From Oscillospiraceae bacterium (GTDB taxonomy: Bacteria > Bacillota > Clostridia > Oscillospirales > Acutalibacteraceae), in contig SVPR01000003.1 of the NCBI GenBank assembly GCA_015065785.1, positions 97,618-161,617 of the forward strand: a DNA stretch of 64,000 nt, written 5' to 3'. Below, piece after piece: positions 43,233 to 52,100 of the stretch. A program made the position numbers and the translations under genes. Each line of letters starts with the position of its first letter. Within the stretch, counting starts at the first letter, position 1. Below the pieces are notes generated by a model. That model was not told the origin of the DNA. It made no database searches and saw only the letters and a program-made list of their open reading frames with translations.

Positions 43233-44540
43233 ATGTCACAAAATTACTATCAAAAAGAAATTGAAACTATGTCGAGAGAAGAAATGAAAAAACTTCAATC
43301 GGAAAAAATAGTTAAACAAGTTAAGCATGTTTACGAAAATGTACCTTACTATCGAAATCTTATGGATGAAAAAGGTGTAAAGCCTGAAGATATTAAAGGT
43401 ATTGAAGATTTACATAAGCTTCCGTTTTTATCAAAAGCAGATTTAAGAGAGGCATATCCTTATGGTCTTTTAGCAAAGCCCCTTGAGGATTGTGTTCGTA
43501 TTCATTCCACATCAGGAACAACAGGTCGCAGAGTAGTTGCTTTTTACACACAGAATGATGTAGATTTATGGGAAGATTGCTGTGCTCGTGCTATTGTTGC
43601 TGCCGGTGGTACTAAAAAAGATGTTTGCCAGGTTGCTTATGGTTACGGATTATTTACAGGCGGTGCAGGTCTTCACGGTGGTTCACACAAGGTTGGTTGC
43701 CTTACATTACCAATGTCATCAGGCAATACTGACCGTCAGATTCAGTTTATGGAAGACCTTAAAGCAACTATTCTTTGCTGTACACCTTCTTATGCTGCAT
43801 ATATAGGTGAATCATTAAAAGAACAGGGTTATAAACCAGAAGATATTCCTCTTAAAGCGGGTATTTTTGGTGCAGAACCATGGACAGAAGAAATGCGTAA
43901 GGGTATAGAAGAAACCCTTGGTATTAAAGCTTATGATATTTACGGACTTACTGAAACAAGCGGTCCCGGTGTTGCTTTTGAATGCTCAGAGCAAACCGGT
44001 ATGCATATAAATGAAGACCATTTCTATGCAGAAATAATTGACCCTGATACAGGCGAAGTTTTACCGGAAGGAAGCAAGGGTGAACTTGTATTTACTGCTC
44101 TTGACAAAGAAGCGTTCCCGTTACTTCGCTATCGTACCCGTGATATTTGTGTGCTTAACCGAGAAAAATGCTCATGTGGCCGTACACTTGTAAAAATGGC
44201 AAAGCCTATGGGTAGAACTGACGATATGCTTATAATTCGTGGTGTAAATGTTTTCCCAAGCCAGATTGAAACAGTTCTTCTTAAAGAGGGTTATGAGCCA
44301 AACTATCAGATTGTTGTTGACAGAGTAAATAACAATGATACATTTGAAGTGAATGTTGAAATGACACCTGAAAAATTCACGGATAAAGTCAGCGATATTC
44401 TTGCTATGGAAAAAAGTCTTGCGAATGCAATGAAGATTATGCTTGGAATCAATCCACAAGTACACCTTGTTGCACCTAAAAGCATTGCTCGTAGCGAAGG
44501 CAAAGCTGTTCGTGTAGTTGATAAAAGAAATCTTATATAA
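43233..44540 (+). CDS. paaK: Phenylacetate-CoA ligase
   Basis: A 435-residue AMP-forming ligase of the PaaK family, converting phenylacetate (or a related aryl acid) with ATP and CoA to the thioester. Motifs: VYENVPYYRNLMDEKGV at the N terminus, HSTSGTTGRRVVAFYT (P-loop, about residues 90), YGLTETSGPG, LRYRTRDICVL, and GRTDDMLIIRGVNVFPSQIE. ATG at 43233 has AAAGG 9 nt upstream. The T-box leader implies induction on phenylalanine shortage, which is odd for degradation but fits salvage of phenylacetate into phenylalanine with the adjacent IorAB. Followed by an ACT protein, a standard pairing. Confidence 0.93.
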   Translation: MSQNYYQKEIETMSREEMKKLQSEKIVKQVKHVYENVPYYRNLMDEKGVKPEDIKGIEDLHKLPFLSKADLREAYPYGLLAKPLEDCVRIHSTSGTTGRRVVAFYTQNDVDLWEDCCARAIVAAGGTKKDVCQVAYGYGLFTGGAGLHGGSHKVGCLTLPMSSGNTDRQIQFMEDLKATILCCTPSYAAYIGESLKEQGYKPEDIPLKAGIFGAEPWTEEMRKGIEETLGIKAYDIYGLTETSGPGVAFECSEQTGMHINEDHFYAEIIDPDTGEVLPEGSKGELVFTALDKEAFPLLRYRTRDICVLNREKCSCGRTLVKMAKPMGRTDDMLIIRGVNVFPSQIETVLLKEGYEPNYQIVVDRVNNNDTFEVNVEMTPEKFTDKVSDILAMEKSLANAMKIMLGINPQVHLVAPKSIARSEGKAVRVVDKRNLI

Positions 44541-44560
44541 TTTTGAGAGGAGAATTGATT

Positions 44561-44992
44561 ATGTCTATTAAGCAATTAACAGTATTTGTTGAAAATAAGC
44601 AGGGCGCAGTTATTCCGATAACTGACATACTTTCAAAGAATAATATAAATATCAGAGCGTTATCTATTGCGGAAACAGAAGATTTTGGTATTCTTCGTCT
44701 TATTGTAAACGATGTCGAGGCTGCTGAAAAAATTCTTACAGAAGCAGGTTATCTTATAAAAGTAACAGATGTTGTCGGCGTTAAAATCGGTGATGCACCC
44801 GGTAAACTTACAGAAGCATTAAAGGTTCTCAGTGAAAATAAAATCAATTTAGAATATCTTTACGCTTTTATGGCAAGAACAGAAAGACACGCTTATGTAG
44901 TTATAAGAGTTGAAGATAATGATTTGGCAAAGAGAGCTTTGACAACCTCCGGCTTCCATATAATTACAGAAGCAGATGTTGATAAGTTATAA
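44561..44992 (+). CDS. Tandem ACT-domain protein
   Basis: A 143-residue protein made of two ACT domains: IKQLTVFVENKQGAVIPITDILSKNNINIRAL (about 1-70) and VVGVKIGDAPGKLTEALKVLSENKINLEYLYAF (about 70-140). ACT pairs bind amino acids and regulate enzymes; this family commonly follows PaaK-type ligases. It probably senses an aromatic amino acid. ATG at 44561 is chosen because AGGAG is 8 nt upstream; a TTG at 44543 precedes that site. Cotranscribed with paaK under the T-box. Confidence 0.9.
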   Translation: MSIKQLTVFVENKQGAVIPITDILSKNNINIRALSIAETEDFGILRLIVNDVEAAEKILTEAGYLIKVTDVVGVKIGDAPGKLTEALKVLSENKINLEYLYAFMARTERHAYVVIRVEDNDLAKRALTTSGFHIITEADVDKL

Positions 44993-45268
44993 TTATAATT
45001 AAAAATTAAGAATTAAGAATTAAAAATTTCGGGGCTACGCCGATTATAATTATTTATCGATTAAATAAAATAAGTTCTATCATTTTTAGTTTACGAAAAT
45101 TTTAAATGATAGAACTTATCTTTTTGTTATTTAATTATAAATGCCAACGCAGTTCCTAAGTTATTCTCTATTTACTATTATCTCTTACCTTGAGCGAAGC
45201 GAATATAATTGCCGACCGCAGGTCCCACAATTTTTAATTTTTCATTTTTAATTCTTAATTATTATTGT
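44993..45268. repeat. Mosaic intergenic element E4
   Basis: Order: AATTATAATT; AATTAAG 7-mers (44998-45028); mini-hairpin GGC-TAC-GCC near 45034; core hairpin AAGTTCTATCATTT/AAATGATAGAACTT (45072-45117). Then AATTATAAAT; mini-hairpin AAC-GCA-GTT near 45146; a second block with GACC-GCA-GGTC near 45214; and an inverted 7-mer array (45230-45261). The right flank of the hairpin is the reverse complement of the left flank in element E5. Confidence 0.82.
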
Positions 45269-45282
45269 CCGCAACTCAGCAA

Positions 45283-45960
45283 TTATTTTATGTACATATC
45301 CGGCACATTTCCGACAAGCACTGTCTCGGTTAAAAGAATTTCGGTTTCTACTGTTTCGGTTTGGTAAAGTGTGCCGACATTTATATTTACATCTACCTTT
45401 ATTTTTAAGTTTATTCTGTGTAGAGTCTGGTTAATTCCTGTACTTTTGAATTCTGAAAGAATATCTGTTTCAATAAATCCGTAGTCAGTTAATTTCACCT
45501 GAAATTCTATACCGATATGGTCTAAAATGTAACTGTCGAGAAGATTGCCTAAAGATACCCTGATTTTTTCTCCACGACTGTCTTTCAACTCGTTTGCAAT
45601 AGCATTCGTAATGTCGGCTTTTAACTTGTTAATTGCAATTGTATTAGTTTCGACTGTTGTAACTTCTTTTTTGTCATTTAAAGAAACGGTTATTAAATCG
45701 TTGTACACTATATTGTTTTCTGAAATGTAATCTCCGACACATTCGTTTATCATAATAGTAACTTCATTTTTTACTATGTATTTTGCATTTTCTTTTACAA
45801 CAGGTCTTATTGCAATATCAACAAGAATAAAGATTATAATTAAAATTAAAAACACGCACACCATTTTAAAGGCGAGTGCGTGTTTTTGTCTTTTTGGTAT
45901 GTAATATTTTGCTTTTATCAATCTTTTACGCCTTCTCGGCTTGAAATAGAACTTTATCAT
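45283..45960 (-). CDS. yunB: Sporulation protein YunB
   Basis: A 225-residue membrane-anchored protein matching YunB, a mother-cell sporulation protein of unknown biochemical role. It has a Lys/Arg-rich N terminus, one membrane segment (about residues 31-52), and the family blocks EVTTVETNTIAINKLKADI, IRVSLGNLLDS, FIETDILSEFKSTGINQTLHRI, and TETVLVGNVPDMY. ATG 45960 is chosen because GGTGA lies 5 nt upstream; the longer frame would run into a 7-bp repeat array. CATATAAT just upstream resembles a sigma-E -10 box. Supports a sporulating host along with spoIIID. Confidence 0.9.
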   Translation of the reverse strand: MIKFYFKPRRRKRLIKAKYYIPKRQKHALAFKMVCVFLILIIIFILVDIAIRPVVKENAKYIVKNEVTIMINECVGDYISENNIVYNDLITVSLNDKKEVTTVETNTIAINKLKADITNAIANELKDSRGEKIRVSLGNLLDSYILDHIGIEFQVKLTDYGFIETDILSEFKSTGINQTLHRINLKIKVDVNINVGTLYQTETVETEILLTETVLVGNVPDMYIK

Positions 45961-45982
45961 GCACTTCACCAGTACATTATAT

Positions 45983-46416
45983 GCAGCTGCAAGTAGCAAG
46001 TTGCAAGTTGCAAGTTGGCAGTGAGTCAGGGTTCGCTTCGCGAAAATGCAGAAGGCAGAGTGCAGAATGCAGAATTTCGGAAGGCTTCGCCTTGATTATA
46101 ATTGAAAATTGAAAATGGAAAATTGAAAATTGTGGGACCTGCGGTCGGCAATTATAATTCGGAATGCGTAATGCGTAATTCGGAATTGTGCGTCTGCGAC
46201 GATATTATAATTAAATATCAATAAAGATGAAATTATCCTATCATTCATAGTTGATGTTAAAACCAACTTTAAATGATAGGATAAACTATTCTTTATTAAT
46301 TAATAATTATAATCAAGTCCGCAGGACTTCCGAAACTCAGCACTCAGCATTCAGCACTCAGCACTTTAAAAAGGCGTAGCCCCGAAATTTTCAATTTTCC
46401 ATTTTTAATTTTCAAT
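45983..46416. repeat. Mosaic intergenic element E6 (compound)
   Basis: Blocks in order: GCAAGTT 7-mers (about 45988-46017); hairpin TTCGC-TTC-GCGAA near 46032; GCAGAAT-type 7-mers; AAGGC-TTC-GCCTT near 46081; AATTGAA array; GACC-TGC-GGTC near 46138; AATGCGT/AATTCGG 7-mers (46158-46187); CGTC-TGC-GACG near 46191. Then the core hairpin TTATCCTATCATT/AATGATAGGATAA (46233-46284), AAGTCC-GCA-GGACTT (46315-46329), an inverted CAGCACT array, GGC-GTA-GCC, and an inverted TTTTCAA array. This is the richest copy. No gene seen. Confidence 0.83.
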
Positions 46417-47622
46417 TCAAAAGATGAACTCGTTCATCAATTCGTGCCCAACTTCAACAAATACTCCTGTTGACTTTGCGGTGCTTTCTGTGAATGTTTC
46501 TATTCCGTTATCAGCGTGTTTCGATTTCTGATAAATCATAAATGGCACGGGGTCACTTGCGTGAGTCATAGTTTTAATTGGGGTAGGGTGGTCAGGTAAA
46601 ATCATAATTTTATAATCGTCATATTTTTCAAGTTCAGGAAGAATTACTCCTAAAACCTGCTCGTCAATCATTTCGAGTGATTTTACTTTATTGTGAGGCT
46701 CGTTTCTGTGACCGCATTCGTCTGGTGCTTCTAAATGTATGTAAACAAAATCGTGAGTTTTGAGTTCTTCAAGAGCACATTTTGCCTTGCCAACAAAGTT
46801 AGTGTCAATGTAGCCTGTTGCACCATCAACATCCGGTGCGGACATATTGGCACATTTTGCAATACCTTTAAGTAAGTCAACAGCAGAAATAATTGAGCCG
46901 CTTACATTATATTTTTCTTTAAAGTCAGGTAAAGCAGGCTTTGTGCCCTCGCCCCAGAGCCAGATTGAGTTAGCAGGTTTTTCGCCTTTCTCGATTCTTG
47001 CTTTATTAACAGGATGCTCCATTAAAAAGTCATAGCTTTCTTTCATCATTCTAATGAGCTCCTGTGCGTTAGGTGATGAGGAAAGATGTTCTTTTATTAC
47101 TTTACCGGAAATATCGTGAGGCGGTGTCATTTTGCCTAAATCAAGTGTACCATTATTCCACACAAGGCAATGTCTGTAAGCAACGCCACCGTAGAATTTA
47201 AAAATATCATTACCAAAGTGGTTTTGCACATCTTTAATAATTTCTCGTGCTTCTTTTGTAGAAATGTCACCGGCACTGTAATCTACCATTGTTTTATCTT
47301 CATAGTTTTCTTCATCGCTAAGAGTAACCAAATTACAACGGAAGATAATGTCAGTATCTTTCATATCAACACCAATGCTGACTGCTTCAAGCGGAGAGCG
47401 TCCTGTGTAGCACTCTTTAGGGTTATAACCCAAAACGCTCATATTCGCAATGTCGCTACCAGGCTTTAAGCCGTCACCAACAGTTTTTACAATACCCATT
47501 TTGCCGAATCTTGCAAGACGGTCAAGGTTTGGCTTTTTAGCAGCCTCCATAGGAGTTTTGCCACCCAATGCGTCAACAGGGTAGTCTGCCATACCATCAT
47601 AAAGTACAACTACATATTTCAT
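46417..47622 (-). CDS. apgM: Cofactor-independent phosphoglycerate mutase (ApgM type)
   Basis: Interconverts 3- and 2-phosphoglycerate in glycolysis without bisphosphoglycerate. The 401-residue protein is an alkaline-phosphatase-fold enzyme of the archaeal-type family. It starts MKYVVVLYDGMADYP with a metal Asp, has GSDIANMSVLGYNP with the catalytic Ser, YTGRSPLEAVSIG, HLEAPDECGHRNEP and LPDHPTPIKTMTHASDPVPF for metal binding. ATG 47622 has AAGGTG 7 nt upstream; the longer open frame is unsupported. Divergent promoters separate it from the next gene. Confidence 0.93.
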   Translation of the reverse strand: MKYVVVLYDGMADYPVDALGGKTPMEAAKKPNLDRLARFGKMGIVKTVGDGLKPGSDIANMSVLGYNPKECYTGRSPLEAVSIGVDMKDTDIIFRCNLVTLSDEENYEDKTMVDYSAGDISTKEAREIIKDVQNHFGNDIFKFYGGVAYRHCLVWNNGTLDLGKMTPPHDISGKVIKEHLSSSPNAQELIRMMKESYDFLMEHPVNKARIEKGEKPANSIWLWGEGTKPALPDFKEKYNVSGSIISAVDLLKGIAKCANMSAPDVDGATGYIDTNFVGKAKCALEELKTHDFVYIHLEAPDECGHRNEPHNKVKSLEMIDEQVLGVILPELEKYDDYKIMILPDHPTPIKTMTHASDPVPFMIYQKSKHADNGIETFTESTAKSTGVFVEVGHELMNEFIF

Positions 47623-47661
47623 AAATATCACCTTATAAATAAATTCAAAAATTACTATATA

Positions 47662-47691
47662 AATATACAACTTATTTAAAGTGAATGTCAA
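47662..47691 (-). promoter_or_regulatory. Promoter for apgM
   Basis: On the minus strand, TTGACA (47691-47686), 18-bp spacer, TATATT (47667-47662), about 40 bp before the apgM ATG. Confidence 0.6.
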
Positions 47692-47709
47692 TAAATTGTA
47701 AAAAATATA

Positions 47710-47737
47710 TTGAAAATGTTTTTTATTGTTGTATAAT
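47710..47737 (+). promoter_or_regulatory. Promoter for the sugar isomerase gene
   Basis: TTGAAA (47710-47715), 16-bp spacer, TATAAT (47732-47737), divergent from the apgM promoter and 36 bp before the ATG at 47774. Confidence 0.65.
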
Positions 47738-47773
47738 TGAAATGTAAAAAAATAACTCAAAGGAGTAATTTAT

Positions 47774-48598
47774 ATGAAATTCCCAATTGCATTACAGCTT
47801 TATTCAGTAAGAGATGATATGGAAAAAGACTTTTACGGCACTCTCGAAAAAGTAAAAGAGTTAGGCTACGACGGCGTTGAGTTTGCAGGTCTTTTTGGTG
47901 AAGCACCTGAAAAAATCAAAGCAAAATTAGCTGAGCTTGAAATGGAGCCTATTTCTGCTCATGTGCCTTATTACGATATGCTCGAAAATCCTGAAAGCGT
48001 TTTAAAGGATTATAAGGAAATCGGTTGCAAATATGTTGTTGTACCTTACCTTACAGAAGAATGCCGTCCAGGGACAGATGGCTTTAAAGATACTGTTAAG
48101 GGTATCCGCAAAATAGGTGAGGTTGCAAAAAATCTCGGTCTTCAGCTTCTTTATCACAACCACGACTTTGAATTTATTAAAATTGATGGCGAATATGCAC
48201 TTGATATTCTTTACAGCGAAATTCCATCAGAATATCTTCAGACAGAAATTGATACCTGCTGGGTAAATGTTGGTGGCGAAAACCCTGCAAAGTATATTGA
48301 AAAATACACAGGCAAATCACCGGTTGTTCACCTTAAGGATTTTGTCGGCGGTAAAGACGGCGGCGCTCTTTATAAGCTTATTGGCATTGATGAAGAAGAA
48401 ACTGCAGAAAAGACAGAAAAAAGCTTTGAATTCAGACCTGTTGGCTACGGCGTGCAGGATTTTAAAGCAATTTTAGAGTCAGCAGAAAAAGCGGGCGCTT
48501 CATGGGTAGTTGTTGAACAAGACGACCCATCTATGGGTAAAACACCTATCGAGTGTGCCGAGATGAGCATTAATTTCTTGAAAGAAATAAACGCTTAA
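47774..48598 (+). CDS. Sugar phosphate isomerase/epimerase (TIM barrel)
   Basis: A 274-residue xylose-isomerase-like TIM-barrel protein. Start is IALQLYSVRDDMEKDFYGTLEKVKELGYDGVEFAG. Metal-ligand motifs are LLYHNHDFEF, TEIDTCWVNVGG, VVHLKDFVGG and WVVVEQDDPSMGKTPIE. It resembles inositol or keto-sugar epimerases used for dietary sugars, but specificity is not evident. It is monocistronic with its own promoter and AAAGGAG ribosome site. A second, distant paralogue is at 35056-35949. Confidence 0.88.
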   Translation: MKFPIALQLYSVRDDMEKDFYGTLEKVKELGYDGVEFAGLFGEAPEKIKAKLAELEMEPISAHVPYYDMLENPESVLKDYKEIGCKYVVVPYLTEECRPGTDGFKDTVKGIRKIGEVAKNLGLQLLYHNHDFEFIKIDGEYALDILYSEIPSEYLQTEIDTCWVNVGGENPAKYIEKYTGKSPVVHLKDFVGGKDGGALYKLIGIDEEETAEKTEKSFEFRPVGYGVQDFKAILESAEKAGASWVVVEQDDPSMGKTPIECAEMSINFLKEINA

Positions 48599-48790
48599 AA
48601 TGAATTAAGAATTAAGAATTAAAAATTAAGAATTTCGGAACTGCGTTGCATTATAATTTAATAACAAAAAGATAAGTTCTATCATTTAAAGTTTTTCGTA
48701 AACTAAAAATGATAGAACTTGTTATTTTTCACTTGTAATTTAACTAACCACTGACTTACTGACTCACTGACAACTGATATAAAAACAACC
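48599..48790. repeat. Mosaic intergenic element E5
   Basis: AATTAAG 7-mers (48603-48634), mini-hairpin AAC-TGC-GTT (about 48639-48647), ATTATAAT, core hairpin AAGTTCTATCATTT/AAATGATAGAACTT (48674-48720), then an array of 8-bp period (CACTGACT type, 48750-48777). The left half is the reverse complement of the right half of E4. Confidence 0.82.
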
Positions 48791-48822
48791 CAACAGTGAA
48801 TTTTCAAAATCAGCTGTCGGGT

Positions 48823-49035
48823 TTATTTTAATATTTGTGGATTGTTTGAGGTTTCTAAAATGTAGTCAATTGAAACATCGTAATAATTTGAAAGTTTTAT
48901 TAATATATCGGTAGGAATGTCGCGTTGTCCGAGTTCGTAATTGCTGTAAACCTGTTGTGAACAGTTGAGAATATTTGCCATTTCTTTCTGGGTTAAATCA
49001 TGGTCTTCTCTTAAATCTCTTATTCTACGGAACAT
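48823..49035 (-). CDS. Xre-family helix-turn-helix regulator
   Basis: A 70-residue DNA-binding protein consisting of one Xre-type helix-turn-helix: LTQKEMANILNCSQQVYSNYELGQRDIP is the two recognition helices and the following turn. ATG at 49035 is chosen because AGGTGA lies 5 nt upstream. It is transcribed away from the large LRR gene, and three similar 15-bp dyads lie between them, so it probably represses both itself and the LRR gene. No ligand domain is present. Confidence 0.88.
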   Translation of the reverse strand: MFRRIRDLREDHDLTQKEMANILNCSQQVYSNYELGQRDIPTDILIKLSNYYDVSIDYILETSNNPQILK

Positions 49036-49064
49036 AACATTCACCTCGTTTTTATTATACATAA

Positions 49065-49128
49065 ACCGCAAAATGCGGTGCGGTTATTACCGCAAAATGC
49101 AGTATTGACAATTACCGCAATTTGCAGT
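49065..49128. promoter_or_regulatory. Three operator-like dyads between xre and LRR genes
   Basis: Three 15-bp sites of pattern ACCGCA-NNN-TGCRGT: 49065-49079 (perfect dyad ACCGCAAAATGCGGT), 49089-49103, and 49114-49128, at 24- and 25-bp steps. Sites 2 and 3 flank the -35 box of the LRR promoter, and site 3 fills its spacer. Site 1 lies next to the start region of the Xre gene. Confidence 0.8.
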
Positions 49129-49133
49129 AGAAT
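49105..49133 (+). promoter_or_regulatory. Promoter of the LRR gene
   Basis: TTGACA (49105-49110), 17-bp spacer, TAGAAT (49128-49133), overlapped by operator-like dyads. Confidence 0.78.
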
Positions 49134-49169
49134 AGATATTAAATAAATATTTTATAGGGGATGTTAAAT

Positions 49170-52100
49170 ATGAAAAAACTTTTATGTTTATTTTTAGCAT
49201 TTGTATTTATTGTAGGAATATGTGCTTTTGCACCATTTGAAATAAAAGCAAATGCTGCGAGTGCAAGTGATCTGACTTTTACTTTCAATGAAAATACTAA
49301 TTCATATATTGTAAGTAATTGTTCGATATATGCATCAGGTGAACTTGAAATTCCGAGTGAGTTTAATGGATTACCTGTAACGAAAATAGGAGATTCTGCT
49401 TTTAGTCAATGTGAATCTTTGACGAAAATAACAATTTCCAATACTGTGGAATCTATCGGATACAGAGCTTTTTTTGACTGCACTTCTTTACAAGAGGTAG
49501 TAATTCCTGATTCCGTAACGAGCCTTGGTGAGCAACTTTTTTATAGATGTTCAAAACTTACTACAGTTAAACTTAGCGAAAATATTACAACAATACCAGG
49601 TAGCGCATTTTATAGTTGTTTAGCTTTGAAATCGGTTATTATACCAGATAATGTTAAAATTATTGCCTATTCTAGTTTTTCCGATTGTACTTCGTTGAAA
49701 AGTGTAAAGTTTGGTAATGGTGTTGAAAGTATTGGTTCACACGCATTTAGTGAATGCGATGCTTTGGCATCTGTTTCATTACCAGATAGTCTTAAAGTTA
49801 TTGGTGAATCAGCTTTCAGTGGTTGCGATGATTTATGGGTGTTAAAACTTGGTAATAATGTAAAAACAATTGCAAATAAAGCTTTTTATGGTTGTGTTAC
49901 ACTAGAAAATATAATGATGACCGACAGTGTTGAGAGTATTGGTCAAACGGCATTTAGCAATACTGCTTATTTCAATGAAACTTCAAATTGGGAAAATGGG
50001 ACATTGTATATAGGTTCTCATTTGTGTGGTGTAAAAACGAGTGTTGAAGGCGAATTCACTATTAAAGATGGAACAATTACAGTAAGTGATTACGCATTCA
50101 GTGGTTGCACAAAAATAACTTCTGTATCGATTCCAAAATCTGTAAAAAATATAGGAAATTATGCTTTTAAAGGTTGTTCTGGTTTGACTACTATTACAAT
50201 CCCTGAAAATGTAGAAAACCTTGGTGAATATACATTTAATAATTGTTCAGCATTAAAAAATGCATCAATAAGTGGTGTTGAGAAGATTCCGCAATATACA
50301 TTTAATGGTTGTTCAGCTTTAACACAACTCGTGATTAATGATGGTGTCAAAGCAATCGAATCTAATTCATTTGCAGGATGTACAGCACTTTCATTTTTGA
50401 AAATTTCAGACACGGTAACTTCTATTGCTACAGATGTATTTGCTAAGACTGCTTATTATGCTGATACAACAAAATGGGAAAATGATGTTCTTTATATAGG
50501 TAATCATCTTATAAAAGCGAAGGAAACAGTAAGTGGTACCTATACAGTAAAAGAAGGAACTGTTTGTATTGCAGATTCTGCATTTTTGAATTGTGCAAGT
50601 TTAACAACCGTAAAGTACCCAACTACTTTAGTTTCAATTGGTGCTTCTGCTTTTTCTGGTTGTAAAGCAATAAAATCGCTTACAATACCAGATAGTGTAA
50701 AATCGATTGGTTCAAACGCATTTTATGAATGTAGTGCAATAAAATCTGTGACTTGGGGTTTGGGTGTTGAACAGGTTGGTACTGCTGCATTTGAAAAGTG
50801 CACAACTCTTTCTGCTGTGCAAATTACAGACCTCGCAAAGTGGTGTGAAACAAGTTTTGGTAGTGTTACGGCAAATCCTTTATATTACGCCACAAACCTT
50901 TATGTTGATTGGGAAATTGTTACTGATTTAGAAGTGCCTGAAACAGTTACTAAGGTTAATGATTTTACTTTTTATAACTGTGATACACTTGTAACTGTTA
51001 CAATTCCAGAAAGTGTGACATATATTGGCAATTCTGCATTTAATAGTTGTAGTCTATTAGAGTCAGTAGAAATGTCAAATAATATAGAGGAATTAGGGAC
51101 ATCCATTTTCTATAGTTGTTCAATGTTGAAAACAGTAATTCTTTCAGATAAAATAACAATTATTCCTGCCTATATGTTTTATAATTGTGCTATCTTAGAA
51201 AATATTACAATTCCTGAAAATGTAACACAGATTAATAACTATGCATTTTATTATTGCTCAAAACTTAGTTCAATTAATATACCGGAAACAGTAACTAACG
51301 TTGGGCAACATGCATTTACTAATTGTAAGGGTTTAAAAGCTGTAAATATAACTGATGTCGGAAAATGGTGTAGTATAGATTTTTATTCTGCATATGCTAA
51401 TGAACAATCGAATCCGGTTTATTATGCGAATAAATTATATCTTAATGGTGAATTGCTTGAAGATTTAATAATTCCTGAAGGAATTGAGAGTATTAATAAA
51501 TATGCTTTTTATAATTGTAGTTCAATAAGTAGCGTTAGTATACCAACCACTGTGAAAAGTATTGGTAAATATGCATTTTATAATTGCGATGGTATAAAAA
51601 AATTTAATGTAACTGATGGTTTGAATGTTATAGGTGGATATGCTTTAAATGACTGTGATAGCATAACTGAACTCGTTATACCTGATTCTGTTATCATTAT
51701 AGAAAATTATGCTTTTTATGATTGTAGTAATTTAAATAAAGTGATTTTAGGTGATAATCTTAAAATAATACCTGAACGAACTTTTTATAATTGTGAAAAG
51801 TTAGAGTCTGTGGCATTAGGTAGTTCTTTAAAAACTGTAGAAAATGCGGCATTTTATAATTGCAAATCTTTAAAATATGTGTTTTATAGCGCATCAAAAG
51901 ATGATTGGGCAAAAGTTTTAATAAAATCATCATCTTCAGAAGCTACAAATAAGTATTTAACATCTGCTAAAATACATTACAATGCAACTGACCACAGTCA
52001 CGAAATATACACAGTGAAACCTTTTGCGGGTACTGATGGGGTAATTACTGATGCTTGTCCCGTGTGTGATTATAAATTCAGTGAAACACCGCTAAAATAT

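Noticed and set aside
43075..43287. Open frames within the T-box leader
   Set aside because: They cross the antiterminator and terminator stems; the T-box explains the sequence.
46417..47760. Longer N terminus for apgM
   Set aside because: The extra 46 residues are hydrophobic AT-rich translation across the divergent promoters; the ATG at 47622 has a good ribosome site and matches the family start.
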